Part shown: piece by piece, positions 1-5,251 of the stretch
Layout of the letters: the number at the start of each line of letters is the position of its first letter
Position numbering within the stretch: the stretch's first letter is position 1
Origin: Rhodospirillales bacterium
GTDB lineage: Bacteria > Pseudomonadota > Alphaproteobacteria > Rhodospirillales > Defluviicoccaceae
Assembly: GCA_026125865.1 (NCBI GenBank)
Contig: JAHCKI010000187.1
Coordinates: 1-5,251, forward strand
DNA: 5,251 bases
Direction: 5' to 3'
The notes under the pieces: generated by a model
What the model saw: only the letters and a program-made list of their open reading frames with translations
The model's database searches: none
What the model was told of the DNA's origin: nothing
Program-made: the position numbers and the translations under genes

Positions 1-251
1 GCTGGGCATATTCGACGACGAGCGACGCGGCGGCGGGTCGATACTACCGGATCCCTCCGTATTTCAAACCAAATGGCGGGACGGGGCGCTTTTTCGCCAG
101 GGCTGCGTCGCGAACCGCTTATGGGGGGACACCCCATCGCACGGCCCGCTCTTGACCCTGGCGAAAAATCGCTCCCGCCAAACGCATCACTTATTCCCGA
201 CCAGACCCTAAATCCATCGCCAATTTCGCGAAAAACTCGGTGAGAGAACCA
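1..251. other. Leader/intergenic stretch with no supported gene
   Basis: No recognisable gene lies here. Two forward frames stay open from the left edge: one to a TGA at 241-243, the other to a TAA at 209-211. The second reads LGIFDDERRGGGS at its start and could be the tail of an upstream gene. However, it runs through the inverted repeat and uses ATA, CTA, TTA and AGA codons that are scarce in the genes downstream. The minus strand is broken by several stops. A minus-strand ATG at 9-7 could start a divergent gene leaving the window, but it has no good ribosome site. I could not find a convincing -35/-10 pair for the downstream operon. Confidence 0.4.
74..180. repeat. Large imperfect inverted repeat (about 24 pairs) upstream of the YdcZ-like gene
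   Basis: The left arm (74-102) and right arm (156-180) are reverse complements over most of their length. TGGCGGGA at 74-81 pairs with TCCCGCCA at 173-180. GCG at 86-88 pairs with CGC at 170-172. TTTTTCGCCAGGG at 90-102 pairs with CCCTGGCGAAAAA at 156-168. The only defects are one C/T mismatch (89/169) and a four-base bulge (82-85). The loop contains a second hairpin, ATGGGG at 121-126 with CCCCAT at 132-137 and a five-base loop. No run of T follows either end of the outer stem, so it is not a standard intrinsic terminator. It could be a dispersed palindromic element, a MITE-like remnant or a structured leader of the operon. The pairing is read directly from the sequence; the role is not known. 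Confidence 0.72.
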
Positions 252-698
252 ATGTCCCAAATACTCGTCGTCGTGCTCATGATGATCGCGGGGGCGGGAC
301 TGGCGGTGCAGGCCGCGACCAACGCGCGGATGGGCGTCGCCTTGAACGCGACGGTGATGGCGGCGCTGATGAATTTCGTCGTCGGCAGTGTGCTTTTGGC
401 TTTGGTGGCTATACCCAGCGCGGTCGGCCGCTGGACGCCCTCGGGATTGTTGTCGGCGCCATGGTGGGCCTATATCGGTGGCGCGCTCGGCGCTACCTTC
501 GTCGCAACAAGCATCTGGGCCGTTCCCCGCCTCGGCACGGCGGCGCTGTTCGCTGCCATCATCTTCGGGCAATTGCTCATGGCCATGCTCATCGACACCC
601 ACGGTTGGCTCAACGTGCCCCAGATACCGCTCAATCCTTGGCGGTTGATCGGCGTCGGTCTGTTACTGGCCGGCGTCGTGATGATGCAACAGAAGTAA
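252..698 (+). CDS. DMT superfamily YdcZ-type (DUF606) small membrane protein
   Basis: A 148-residue very hydrophobic protein with about five membrane helices: roughly residues 3-21, 33-54, 71-91, 94-115 and 130-145. It resembles the YdcZ/DUF606 group of drug/metabolite transporters, which are half the size of EamA-type carriers and are thought to work as dimers. Family-like features are the QAATNARMG stretch after helix 1 (20-28), PWWAYIGGALGA (70-81), the IFGQLLMAMLID segment (104-115) and a Gly-rich last helix. The ATG at 252 is chosen because GAGAG at 242-246 lies just upstream. A GTG at 240 would add four residues and overlap that site. The gene ends 10 bases before nadE and probably heads the transcript. 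Substrate and transport direction cannot be read from the sequence; only the family call is reasonably firm. Confidence 0.85.
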   Translation: MSQILVVVLMMIAGAGLAVQAATNARMGVALNATVMAALMNFVVGSVLLALVAIPSAVGRWTPSGLLSAPWWAYIGGALGATFVATSIWAVPRLGTAALFAAIIFGQLLMAMLIDTHGWLNVPQIPLNPWRLIGVGLLLAGVVMMQQK

Positions 699-708
699 TC
701 GAACCTTG

Positions 709-2367
709 ATGAGCAACACCCTCACCATCGCGCTGGCGCAGATCAACCCGACGGTCGGCGACGTCGACGGCAACACCGCGCTGGTACGTGCCGCGCGCGC
801 CGAAGCCGCGGGTTCTGATCTCGTGGTGTTCGGTGAATTGCTCCTGGCCGGCTATCCGCCGGACGACCTGGTCCTTAAGCCCGCCTTTCTCGATCGCATC
901 GAAAACGCGGTGAGTGATTTGGCTAAAGAGACGGCGGGCGGTGGACCGGCTCTGTTGATCGGCGCGCCCTGGCGCCGAGAGGGCAAGCTCTACAATGCCG
1001 CGTTGCTGCTGGACGGCGGCGTGGTGGCGCACGAGGGATTAAAGTTCGAACTCCCCAACTACGGCGTGTTCGATGAAAAACGGCTGTTCAGCGCCGGCCC
1101 GTTGCCGCGACCGACACCCTTCCGCGATGCCTCGCTGGGGGTAATGATTTGCGAGGACATGTGGAAGCAGGATGTGGCTCGGCACTTGGCCAACGCCGGC
1201 GCGGACGTGTTCATTGTCATGAACGGTTCTCCGTTCGAGTTGGACAAGTTGGGCCAGCGCCACTGGGTGGCGACAAACCGAATAACCGAAACTGGCTTAC
1301 CATTGATCTATGTCAACTTGGTCGGCGGTCAGGATGAATTGGTGTTCGATGGCTCTTCGTTCGTCCTTGATCCTCACGGCAAGGTCTCCATCCAGGCGCC
1401 GTCCTGGGAACAGGCGGTCATTTCCACCAGTTGGCAACGCGCGAACAACGGGGGTTGGCGTTGCGAGACCGACTCCGTATCGGCAACTGCCGGAGGCCTG
1501 GAAGCGATCTATTTCGCGATGACGGTGGGTCTTCGCGATTACGTTGAGAAAAACCGCTTTCCCGGCGTCGTCATCGGTCTTTCGGGCGGAATCGACAGCG
1601 CGTTGACCGCCGCCGTCGCCGTCGACGCCTTGGGCCCTGAAAAGGTCCATTGCGTCATGATGCCATCTCCCTACACATCGACTGAAAGCCTGGAAGATGC
1701 GGCGGGTACAGCCGAGAACCTTGGCGTCACCCTTGACACGGTATCCATCGAACCGGCAATGGCGGCCTTCTCCGGCATGTTGGAGGATGTTTTTTCGGGC
1801 CACACCGCCGACGTCACCGAGGAAAACATTCAGGCCCGCGCCCGCGGTGTCGTTCTCATGGCGATTTCCAACAAGCTCGGTCACATGCTGTTGACCACCG
1901 GCAACAAATCGGAAATGTCGGTTGGGTACGCCACCCTTTACGGCGACATGTGCGGCGGGTTCTCGGTGTTGAAGGACGTCTACAAGACCACGGTGTTCGA
2001 CCTCGCCCACTGGCGCAACCGGGTCCGGCCCGACGGATTGCTCGGCCCGGCCGGGCGCGTGATCCCGGAACGGGTCATCACAAAGCCGCCAAGCGCCGAA
2101 CTGAAGCCCAATCAGACGGACCAGGACAGCCTGCCCCCCTATGATGTTCTTGACGCCATCCTCATGGGGCTCGTCGAGAGAGAAGAATCACCTCAAGATC
2201 TGGTGACGCAGGGTCAGGATGCGGCGACGGTGCGCCGCGTTTGGCGCATGCTGGATCTGGCTGAATACAAACGCCGACAGGCACCGCCCGGTGTGAAGAT
2301 CACCAGCCGCGCGTTCGGCCGCGATCGCCGCTACCCCATCACCAACCGCTTTACCGGCACGGCATGA
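709..2367 (+). CDS. nadE: Glutamine-dependent NAD+ synthetase (NadE)
   Basis: A cytoplasmic two-domain enzyme of 552 residues that makes NAD+ from deamido-NAD+ (NaAD), ATP and glutamine, the last step of NAD synthesis. Residues about 4-255 form a nitrilase-type glutaminase domain. The Glu-Lys-Cys triad is visible as E43 (FGELLLAGYPPDD), K112 (LKFELPNYGVFDE) and C148 (MICEDMW). Residues about 262-552 form the synthetase domain, with the ATP-pyrophosphatase loop SGGIDS (292-297), TTGNKSEMSVGYATLYGD (396-413) and KPPSAELKPNQTDQDSLPPY (459-478), all typical of the family. Length is normal for the bacterial one-chain form, so ammonia is supplied from glutamine in cis. The ATG at 709 is preferred; a TTG at 706 would add one Met, and the ribosome site (AGAAG at 691-695) is weak for either. 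cysS starts 15 bases after the stop, suggesting co-transcription. No key residue is missing. Confidence 0.97.
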   Translation: MSNTLTIALAQINPTVGDVDGNTALVRAARAEAAGSDLVVFGELLLAGYPPDDLVLKPAFLDRIENAVSDLAKETAGGGPALLIGAPWRREGKLYNAALLLDGGVVAHEGLKFELPNYGVFDEKRLFSAGPLPRPTPFRDASLGVMICEDMWKQDVARHLANAGADVFIVMNGSPFELDKLGQRHWVATNRITETGLPLIYVNLVGGQDELVFDGSSFVLDPHGKVSIQAPSWEQAVISTSWQRANNGGWRCETDSVSATAGGLEAIYFAMTVGLRDYVEKNRFPGVVIGLSGGIDSALTAAVAVDALGPEKVHCVMMPSPYTSTESLEDAAGTAENLGVTLDTVSIEPAMAAFSGMLEDVFSGHTADVTEENIQARARGVVLMAISNKLGHMLLTTGNKSEMSVGYATLYGDMCGGFSVLKDVYKTTVFDLAHWRNRVRPDGLLGPAGRVIPERVITKPPSAELKPNQTDQDSLPPYDVLDAILMGLVEREESPQDLVTQGQDAATVRRVWRMLDLAEYKRRQAPPGVKITSRAFGRDRRYPITNRFTGTA

Positions 2368-2382
2368 GACCATGAGAGTTCG

Positions 2383-3774
2383 ATGATATTGCAGTTCTAC
2401 AACACATTGACGCGCCGCAAGGAAGAGTTTCAGCCGCTTGTTCCCGGCCGGGTCGGCATGTATGTCTGCGGACCGACGGTCTACGACTATGCCCACATCG
2501 GCAACGCCCGCCCGGTCGTCGTGTTTGATGTGCTGTACCGGTTGTTGAAACACGTGTTCCCTCAGGTCACCTACGTTCGCAATATCACGGACGTAGACGA
2601 CAAGATCATTAACACCCACAACGAGACCGGCGAGGCGATCGGCGCCATCACCAATCGCACCACGCGCGCCTTTCATGAGGACATGGCGGCGCTGGGCGCC
2701 CTAGCGCCCGATATCGAACCCCGCGCGACCCAACACATCGACCAGATGATCCACATGATCGCGGCCTTGGTGGACGCCGGTCACGCTTACGCCGCCGACG
2801 GCCATGTGTTGTTCAGCGTTCCGTCGTGGAACGCCTACGGGCGGTTGTCGGGGCGCAATCGTGACGAGATGATCGCGGGCGCCCGGGTTGAGGTGGCCCC
2901 GTACAAGTCCGATCCGGCAGATTTCGTCCTTTGGAAGCCGTCGGCGCCGGACCAGCCGGGCTGGGATTCGCCTTGGGGTCGCGGACGTCCCGGATGGCAT
3001 ATCGAATGCTCGGCCATGAGCACCACCTACCTGGGCGAGACCTTCGACATTCACGGCGGGGGTCAGGATTTGATTTTTCCCCACCACGAGAATGAGATCG
3101 CCCAAAGTACTTGTGCCCATCATCAAAAACCTTTCGTAACAACTTGGTTACACAACGGTTTTCTGATGGTCGAGGGCGAGAAGATGTCGAAAAGCCTCGG
3201 CAATTTCTACACCGTCCATGATCTCCGCAAGGAGTTTCCGGGTGAGGCGATCCGCCTGGTGCTGCTGCAAACCCACTACCGTCAGCCGCTGGACTTCACC
3301 AAGGACGGGGTTGAGCTGGCACGCCACACCCTCGATCGTTTCTACGGCGCGCTGCGTCAGACCGCCGACATTGATGATATGGACGTTGCGGGCCCGGCGG
3401 TCCCCGACGACAAGGTTTCGGCAGCGCTCGCCGACGACCTCAACACCCCCCTCGCCCTGTCCCATGTTCATGAGTTGGTGAGCAGCCTCAACAAGGCGGA
3501 ACGCGATGCGGGCGCGGCGCGGTTGCGAGCCGTGTTGCTGGCATCCGGCCGATTGCTAGGGCTGTTGCAGAACGATCCCGAGGAATGGTTTCGCTGGCAG
3601 CCGGCGGGAGTACAAACCCTGGACGAGGCGACCATTGAGGCCCGCCTTCAGGAGCGAATGAAAGCCCGAAAATCCAAGGACTTCGCCGCCGCCGACGCCA
3701 TCCGCGATGAACTGACATCCGCCGGAATCGTGCTCGAAGACGGCCCCAGCGGCACCATCTGGCGCCGAGTTTGA
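2383..3774 (+). CDS. cysS: Cysteinyl-tRNA synthetase (CysRS)
   Basis: A 463-residue class I aminoacyl-tRNA synthetase that attaches cysteine to tRNA-Cys in the cytoplasm. The Rossmann catalytic domain shows the HIGN signature at 38-41 (HIGH-type motif) and KMSKS at 267-271. The zinc site that recognises the cysteine thiol is intact: C29 (YVCGPTVYD), C209 (HIECSAMS), H234 and E238 (FPHHENEIA), at nearly the same positions as the ligands of the E. coli enzyme. NITDVDDKI (67-75) and GGGQDLIFPHHENE (225-238) are also family hallmarks. The DALR/anticodon-binding part follows from about residue 340 and ends in the usual KDFAAADAIRDEL...GTIWRR tail. Length is normal and no domain is lost. The ATG at 2383 matches the family N-terminus (QFYNTLTR) and has GAGAG at 2374-2378. 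No T-box or other leader is possible in the 15-base gap, so expression probably follows the upstream promoter. Confidence 0.98.
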   Translation: MILQFYNTLTRRKEEFQPLVPGRVGMYVCGPTVYDYAHIGNARPVVVFDVLYRLLKHVFPQVTYVRNITDVDDKIINTHNETGEAIGAITNRTTRAFHEDMAALGALAPDIEPRATQHIDQMIHMIAALVDAGHAYAADGHVLFSVPSWNAYGRLSGRNRDEMIAGARVEVAPYKSDPADFVLWKPSAPDQPGWDSPWGRGRPGWHIECSAMSTTYLGETFDIHGGGQDLIFPHHENEIAQSTCAHHQKPFVTTWLHNGFLMVEGEKMSKSLGNFYTVHDLRKEFPGEAIRLVLLQTHYRQPLDFTKDGVELARHTLDRFYGALRQTADIDDMDVAGPAVPDDKVSAALADDLNTPLALSHVHELVSSLNKAERDAGAARLRAVLLASGRLLGLLQNDPEEWFRWQPAGVQTLDEATIEARLQERMKARKSKDFAAADAIRDELTSAGIVLEDGPSGTIWRRV

Positions 3775-3866
3775 TGGGCCATCGTGCGATCGGTTGGCAA
3801 TCAAGCGTTAACACAATCCATGGTAGTTGTTGCGATCGGTCCTCAAGGGATACAAGGTAAACGCAC
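3775..3866 (+). other. Short gap between cysS and the secreted-protein gene, with a 10-base direct repeat
   Basis: TGCGATCGGT occurs at 3785-3794 and again at 3831-3840, 46 bases apart start to start. A related inverted core, CCGATCGC, lies inside the next gene at 3955-3962. I see no GC-rich stem followed by a T run, so there is no recognisable intrinsic terminator after cysS. I also see no convincing promoter; TTGGCA at 3794-3799 has no good -10 partner. The downstream gene could therefore be read through from cysS or use a promoter I cannot identify. CGATCG cores are common in GC-rich DNA, so the repeat may be chance. Confidence 0.35.
3854..3857 (+). promoter_or_regulatory. Ribosome binding site deciding the GTG start at 3867
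   Basis: AAGG lies nine bases before the GTG at 3867, a better match and spacing than anything before the in-frame ATG at 3906. Starting at the GTG also keeps the basic N-terminus expected of a signal peptide. Confidence 0.55.
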
Positions 3867-4238
3867 GTGCGAACCCGAAGGCGACATCGGTGGCGGGCAG
3901 TGGCGATGCTCTCGGTTCTTGTCGCGATTTACGCCTCCGACAATGCGGTGGCAGCCGATCGCTATGCGGTGTCGCAAAGCCCCAGGTGGGAGGTTGGACG
4001 GCTGGACCCTGCCCTCAGCCAAGCCTGCCGACGCCTGGAGTTCAACCAGCAGCAGGACCATCGGATCTACATCGGTTATGCCGGCAAGGTCGGCACCGGA
4101 ACCACGGGTGTGGGAAAGAAGGGTTGGAATCTGCGCGATCCCCATGGTCTTGCCGAGGCAGGCATCACGTACCACTTCTTCGACGACGGCTATTCGGACT
4201 GCCGCGTGTTCGTGTCTGGCGGGCGAGCGGGTCGGTGA
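3867..4238 (+). CDS. Small predicted secreted protein, function unknown
   Basis: A 123-residue protein I do not recognise. The N-terminus looks like a Sec signal peptide: a basic stretch (RTRRRHRWR, 2-10), a hydrophobic core (AVAMLSVLVAIYA, 11-23) and a likely cleavage site after A29 or A30 (NAVAADRY). This would release about 93 residues into the periplasm or outside the cell. The mature part has two cysteines (C54 in SQACRRLEF, C112 in YSDCRVF) that could form a disulfide, a polar QQQDH segment, a Gly/Thr/Lys-rich stretch (YAGKVGTGTTGVGKKGW, 71-87) and an aromatic/acidic patch (ITYHFFDDGYSDC, 100-112). Codon use is like that of the neighbouring genes, which supports a real gene. The GTG start rests on the AAGG site; an internal ATG at 3906 would remove the basic region. 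The last 74 bases overlap the TPR gene on the other strand. The gene call is fairly likely; no function is proposed. Confidence 0.68.
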   Translation: MRTRRRHRWRAVAMLSVLVAIYASDNAVAADRYAVSQSPRWEVGRLDPALSQACRRLEFNQQQDHRIYIGYAGKVGTGTTGVGKKGWNLRDPHGLAEAGITYHFFDDGYSDCRVFVSGGRAGR

Positions 4239-5251
4239 CGACCTTCAATTCCGTCTTTGCGTCCCCTTTTCCCTCAGCGCTGGTGTCTGCATCCCGTCCC
4301 AGTTCCAGATGCGTCGGTTTCGCCGGACGCCGACTTAAGCGCTTGCGAAGCGCCTCGACCCTGGCAAGGTTGCGATCGACGATGGCGACGGCAACCGCCC
4401 CTTCGACCCCCGATTCCTGATAGAAGAACTTCGCTTGCTCGAACGCCTTGGCCGCGGCTTCGAGGATCGCATCATCGCCGCTTTGCCGGCCGAGAAGAAA
4501 CAGCGCCGAGCCCAGGTCATTTTGCGTGCTGGCCCACTGATGGGGCGCCACCGACCGGGTATGCACCTCAAGAACGGCCTTACAGGCTTCCACCGCCTTT
4601 TCCAGGACTTCCGTATTCTTCAGTTCTTCCCCGAGGACCTGTGCCGCGCGCGCCAGATTGTGCATCACCGACGCCCACAGGAGCGGCTCGTCCTTGCGGT
4701 TGAAAACCTGCAGCGCCGCCTGATCGGCCGCGACCGCTTGGCGCAGCAGTTGCATATCGCCACCCTCCGCCTCCAAGCGGTAAAGAGCTTCGCCGATACG
4801 CGCCTGTGCGATACCCCACGCTTTCGGGAAGCGTTCCCGGTTCAACACCTTGAGCGATTGCCGGAGAGCATCGATGCCATCATCTAGCCGTTTGAGACGG
4901 TTGGCGCTGCCCCCTTCCATCAACAATACCAAGCCGCGATTCTTGTGAACGTTGGCGGCAACCAGTGGCCATTCGTCACCGGGTATCGCCTTCAACGCCG
5001 CCGTATACGACAGTACCGCAATTTCTCTCATCACCGCGGATCGCTGCAATTGCGCCATTTGTGCCGCGGCATCGGCGAAACAAGCGCGGATGGTCCCGCG
5101 CTCGATGGGTGACAGGGACTTGGGCAATCCCTCAATCACCGGCTGCGCTCTGTTTAGCAATCGCTGCAACTGGTTGTAGCGAAGACGCGCCTTTGTCGCC
5201 GAGCGAGGCACGATGGCAGCAAGCGTGGCGATCGACAAGAGCGGTGCGAAC
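4165..5251 (-). CDS. TPR-repeat protein, 5' end beyond the window
   Basis: The reading frame enters at the right edge without a stop, so the gene is partial. At least 361 residues are visible, numbered here from a TTG codon at 5238 that is probably not the true start. The edge sequence FAPLLSIATLAAIVP is hydrophobic and may be the end of a signal peptide or membrane anchor. A helical region follows (about 15-85), then tetratricopeptide-type helix pairs. Tryptophans recur at W90, W141, W188 and W235, spaced 51, 47 and 47 residues, each starting a W-A-x(4)-N/R-x-G/A-type helix (for example QWASTQNDLGSALFLLG). A degenerate unit follows near 282-295. Such repeats usually bind protein partners. 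The C-terminus (from about 300) is low-complexity and charged, ending in RRRRSGT, with no known domain. The gene converges on the secreted-protein gene with a 74-base overlap. TPR family is confident; partner and role are unknown. Confidence 0.85.
   Translation of the reverse strand, partial: FAPLLSIATLAAIVPRSATKARLRYNQLQRLLNRAQPVIEGLPKSLSPIERGTIRACFADAAAQMAQLQRSAVMREIAVLSYTAALKAIPGDEWPLVAANVHKNRGLVLLMEGGSANRLKRLDDGIDALRQSLKVLNRERFPKAWGIAQARIGEALYRLEAEGGDMQLLRQAVAADQAALQVFNRKDEPLLWASVMHNLARAAQVLGEELKNTEVLEKAVEACKAVLEVHTRSVAPHQWASTQNDLGSALFLLGRQSGDDAILEAAAKAFEQAKFFYQESGVEGAVAVAIVDRNLARVEALRKRLSRRPAKPTHLELGRDADTSAEGKGDAKTELKVVTDPLARQTRTRGSPNSRRRRSGT

Noticed and set aside
74..180. Intrinsic terminator interpretation of the inverted repeat
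   Set aside because: The T and A runs lie inside the arms, not after the stem, on both strands, and the loop is over 50 bases.
1297..2010. Minus-strand open frame of 237 codons within nadE
   Set aside because: It is antisense to the conserved synthetase domain of nadE, has no recognisable domain and reads as a His/Arg/Gly-rich shadow typical of GC-rich DNA.
2368..2382. T-box leader for cysS
   Set aside because: The gap from nadE is only 15 bases, too short for any T-box or other riboswitch.
2372..2386. Four-codon ATG-to-TGA mini-frame overlapping the cysS start
   Set aside because: It overlaps the ribosome site and is short enough to arise by chance; nothing else supports a leader peptide.
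2188..2676. Minus-strand open frame of 162 codons across the nadE/cysS junction
   Set aside because: It lies opposite two strongly supported genes and has no family features.
3843..4175. Minus-strand open frame of 110 codons opposite the secreted-protein gene
   Set aside because: No domain, no signal peptide and no ribosome site that I can see. The forward frame is better supported.
3784..4338. Forward open frame of 184 codons, and a second one at 3827-4420, overlapping the secreted-protein gene
   Set aside because: Both have Arg/Pro/Ser-rich shadow composition and run deep into the TPR gene on the other strand. The frame starting at 3867 has the ribosome site, signal peptide and natural codon use.
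4435..4887. Forward open frame of 150 codons within the TPR gene
   Set aside because: It is the antisense of clear TPR repeats; the minus-strand frame has periodic tryptophans and helix patterns.

Overview
The window is a GC-rich chromosomal segment, most likely from an alphaproteobacterium of the Rhodospirillales type. This assignment is an inference. It rests on the single-chain glutamine-dependent NAD synthetase and the CysRS sequence style, on weak GAGAG-type ribosome sites, and on a TPR protein with tryptophan-anchored repeats of about 47-51 residues, a style I associate with that order. No rRNA, tRNA, CRISPR array, insertion sequence or phage gene is visible.

Layout. Bases 1-251 hold no gene I can support, but contain a large imperfect inverted repeat (74-180) around a smaller perfect hairpin. 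A tight same-strand cluster follows: a small five-helix DMT/YdcZ-family (DUF606) membrane protein (252-698), glutamine-dependent NAD+ synthetase nadE (709-2367) and cysteinyl-tRNA synthetase cysS (2383-3774). The gaps are 10 and 15 bases, so they are probably one transcript. After a 92-base gap with no obvious terminator comes a small predicted secreted protein of unknown function (3867-4238). It converges on, and overlaps by 74 bases, the 3' end of a minus-strand TPR-repeat gene (4165-5251) whose 5' end lies beyond the right edge.

How the genes relate. nadE makes NAD+ from deamido-NAD+, ATP and glutamine. cysS charges tRNA-Cys. The two share no pathway, and the pairing looks like a housekeeping cluster. 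The YdcZ-like gene sits at the head of the cluster and its substrate is unknown. The secreted protein and the TPR protein are the least understood parts.

Overall this looks like an ordinary core region. I see no convincing evidence of a new multi-gene system. The points most worth a second look are the inverted repeat at the left, the small exported protein and its antisense overlap with the TPR gene.
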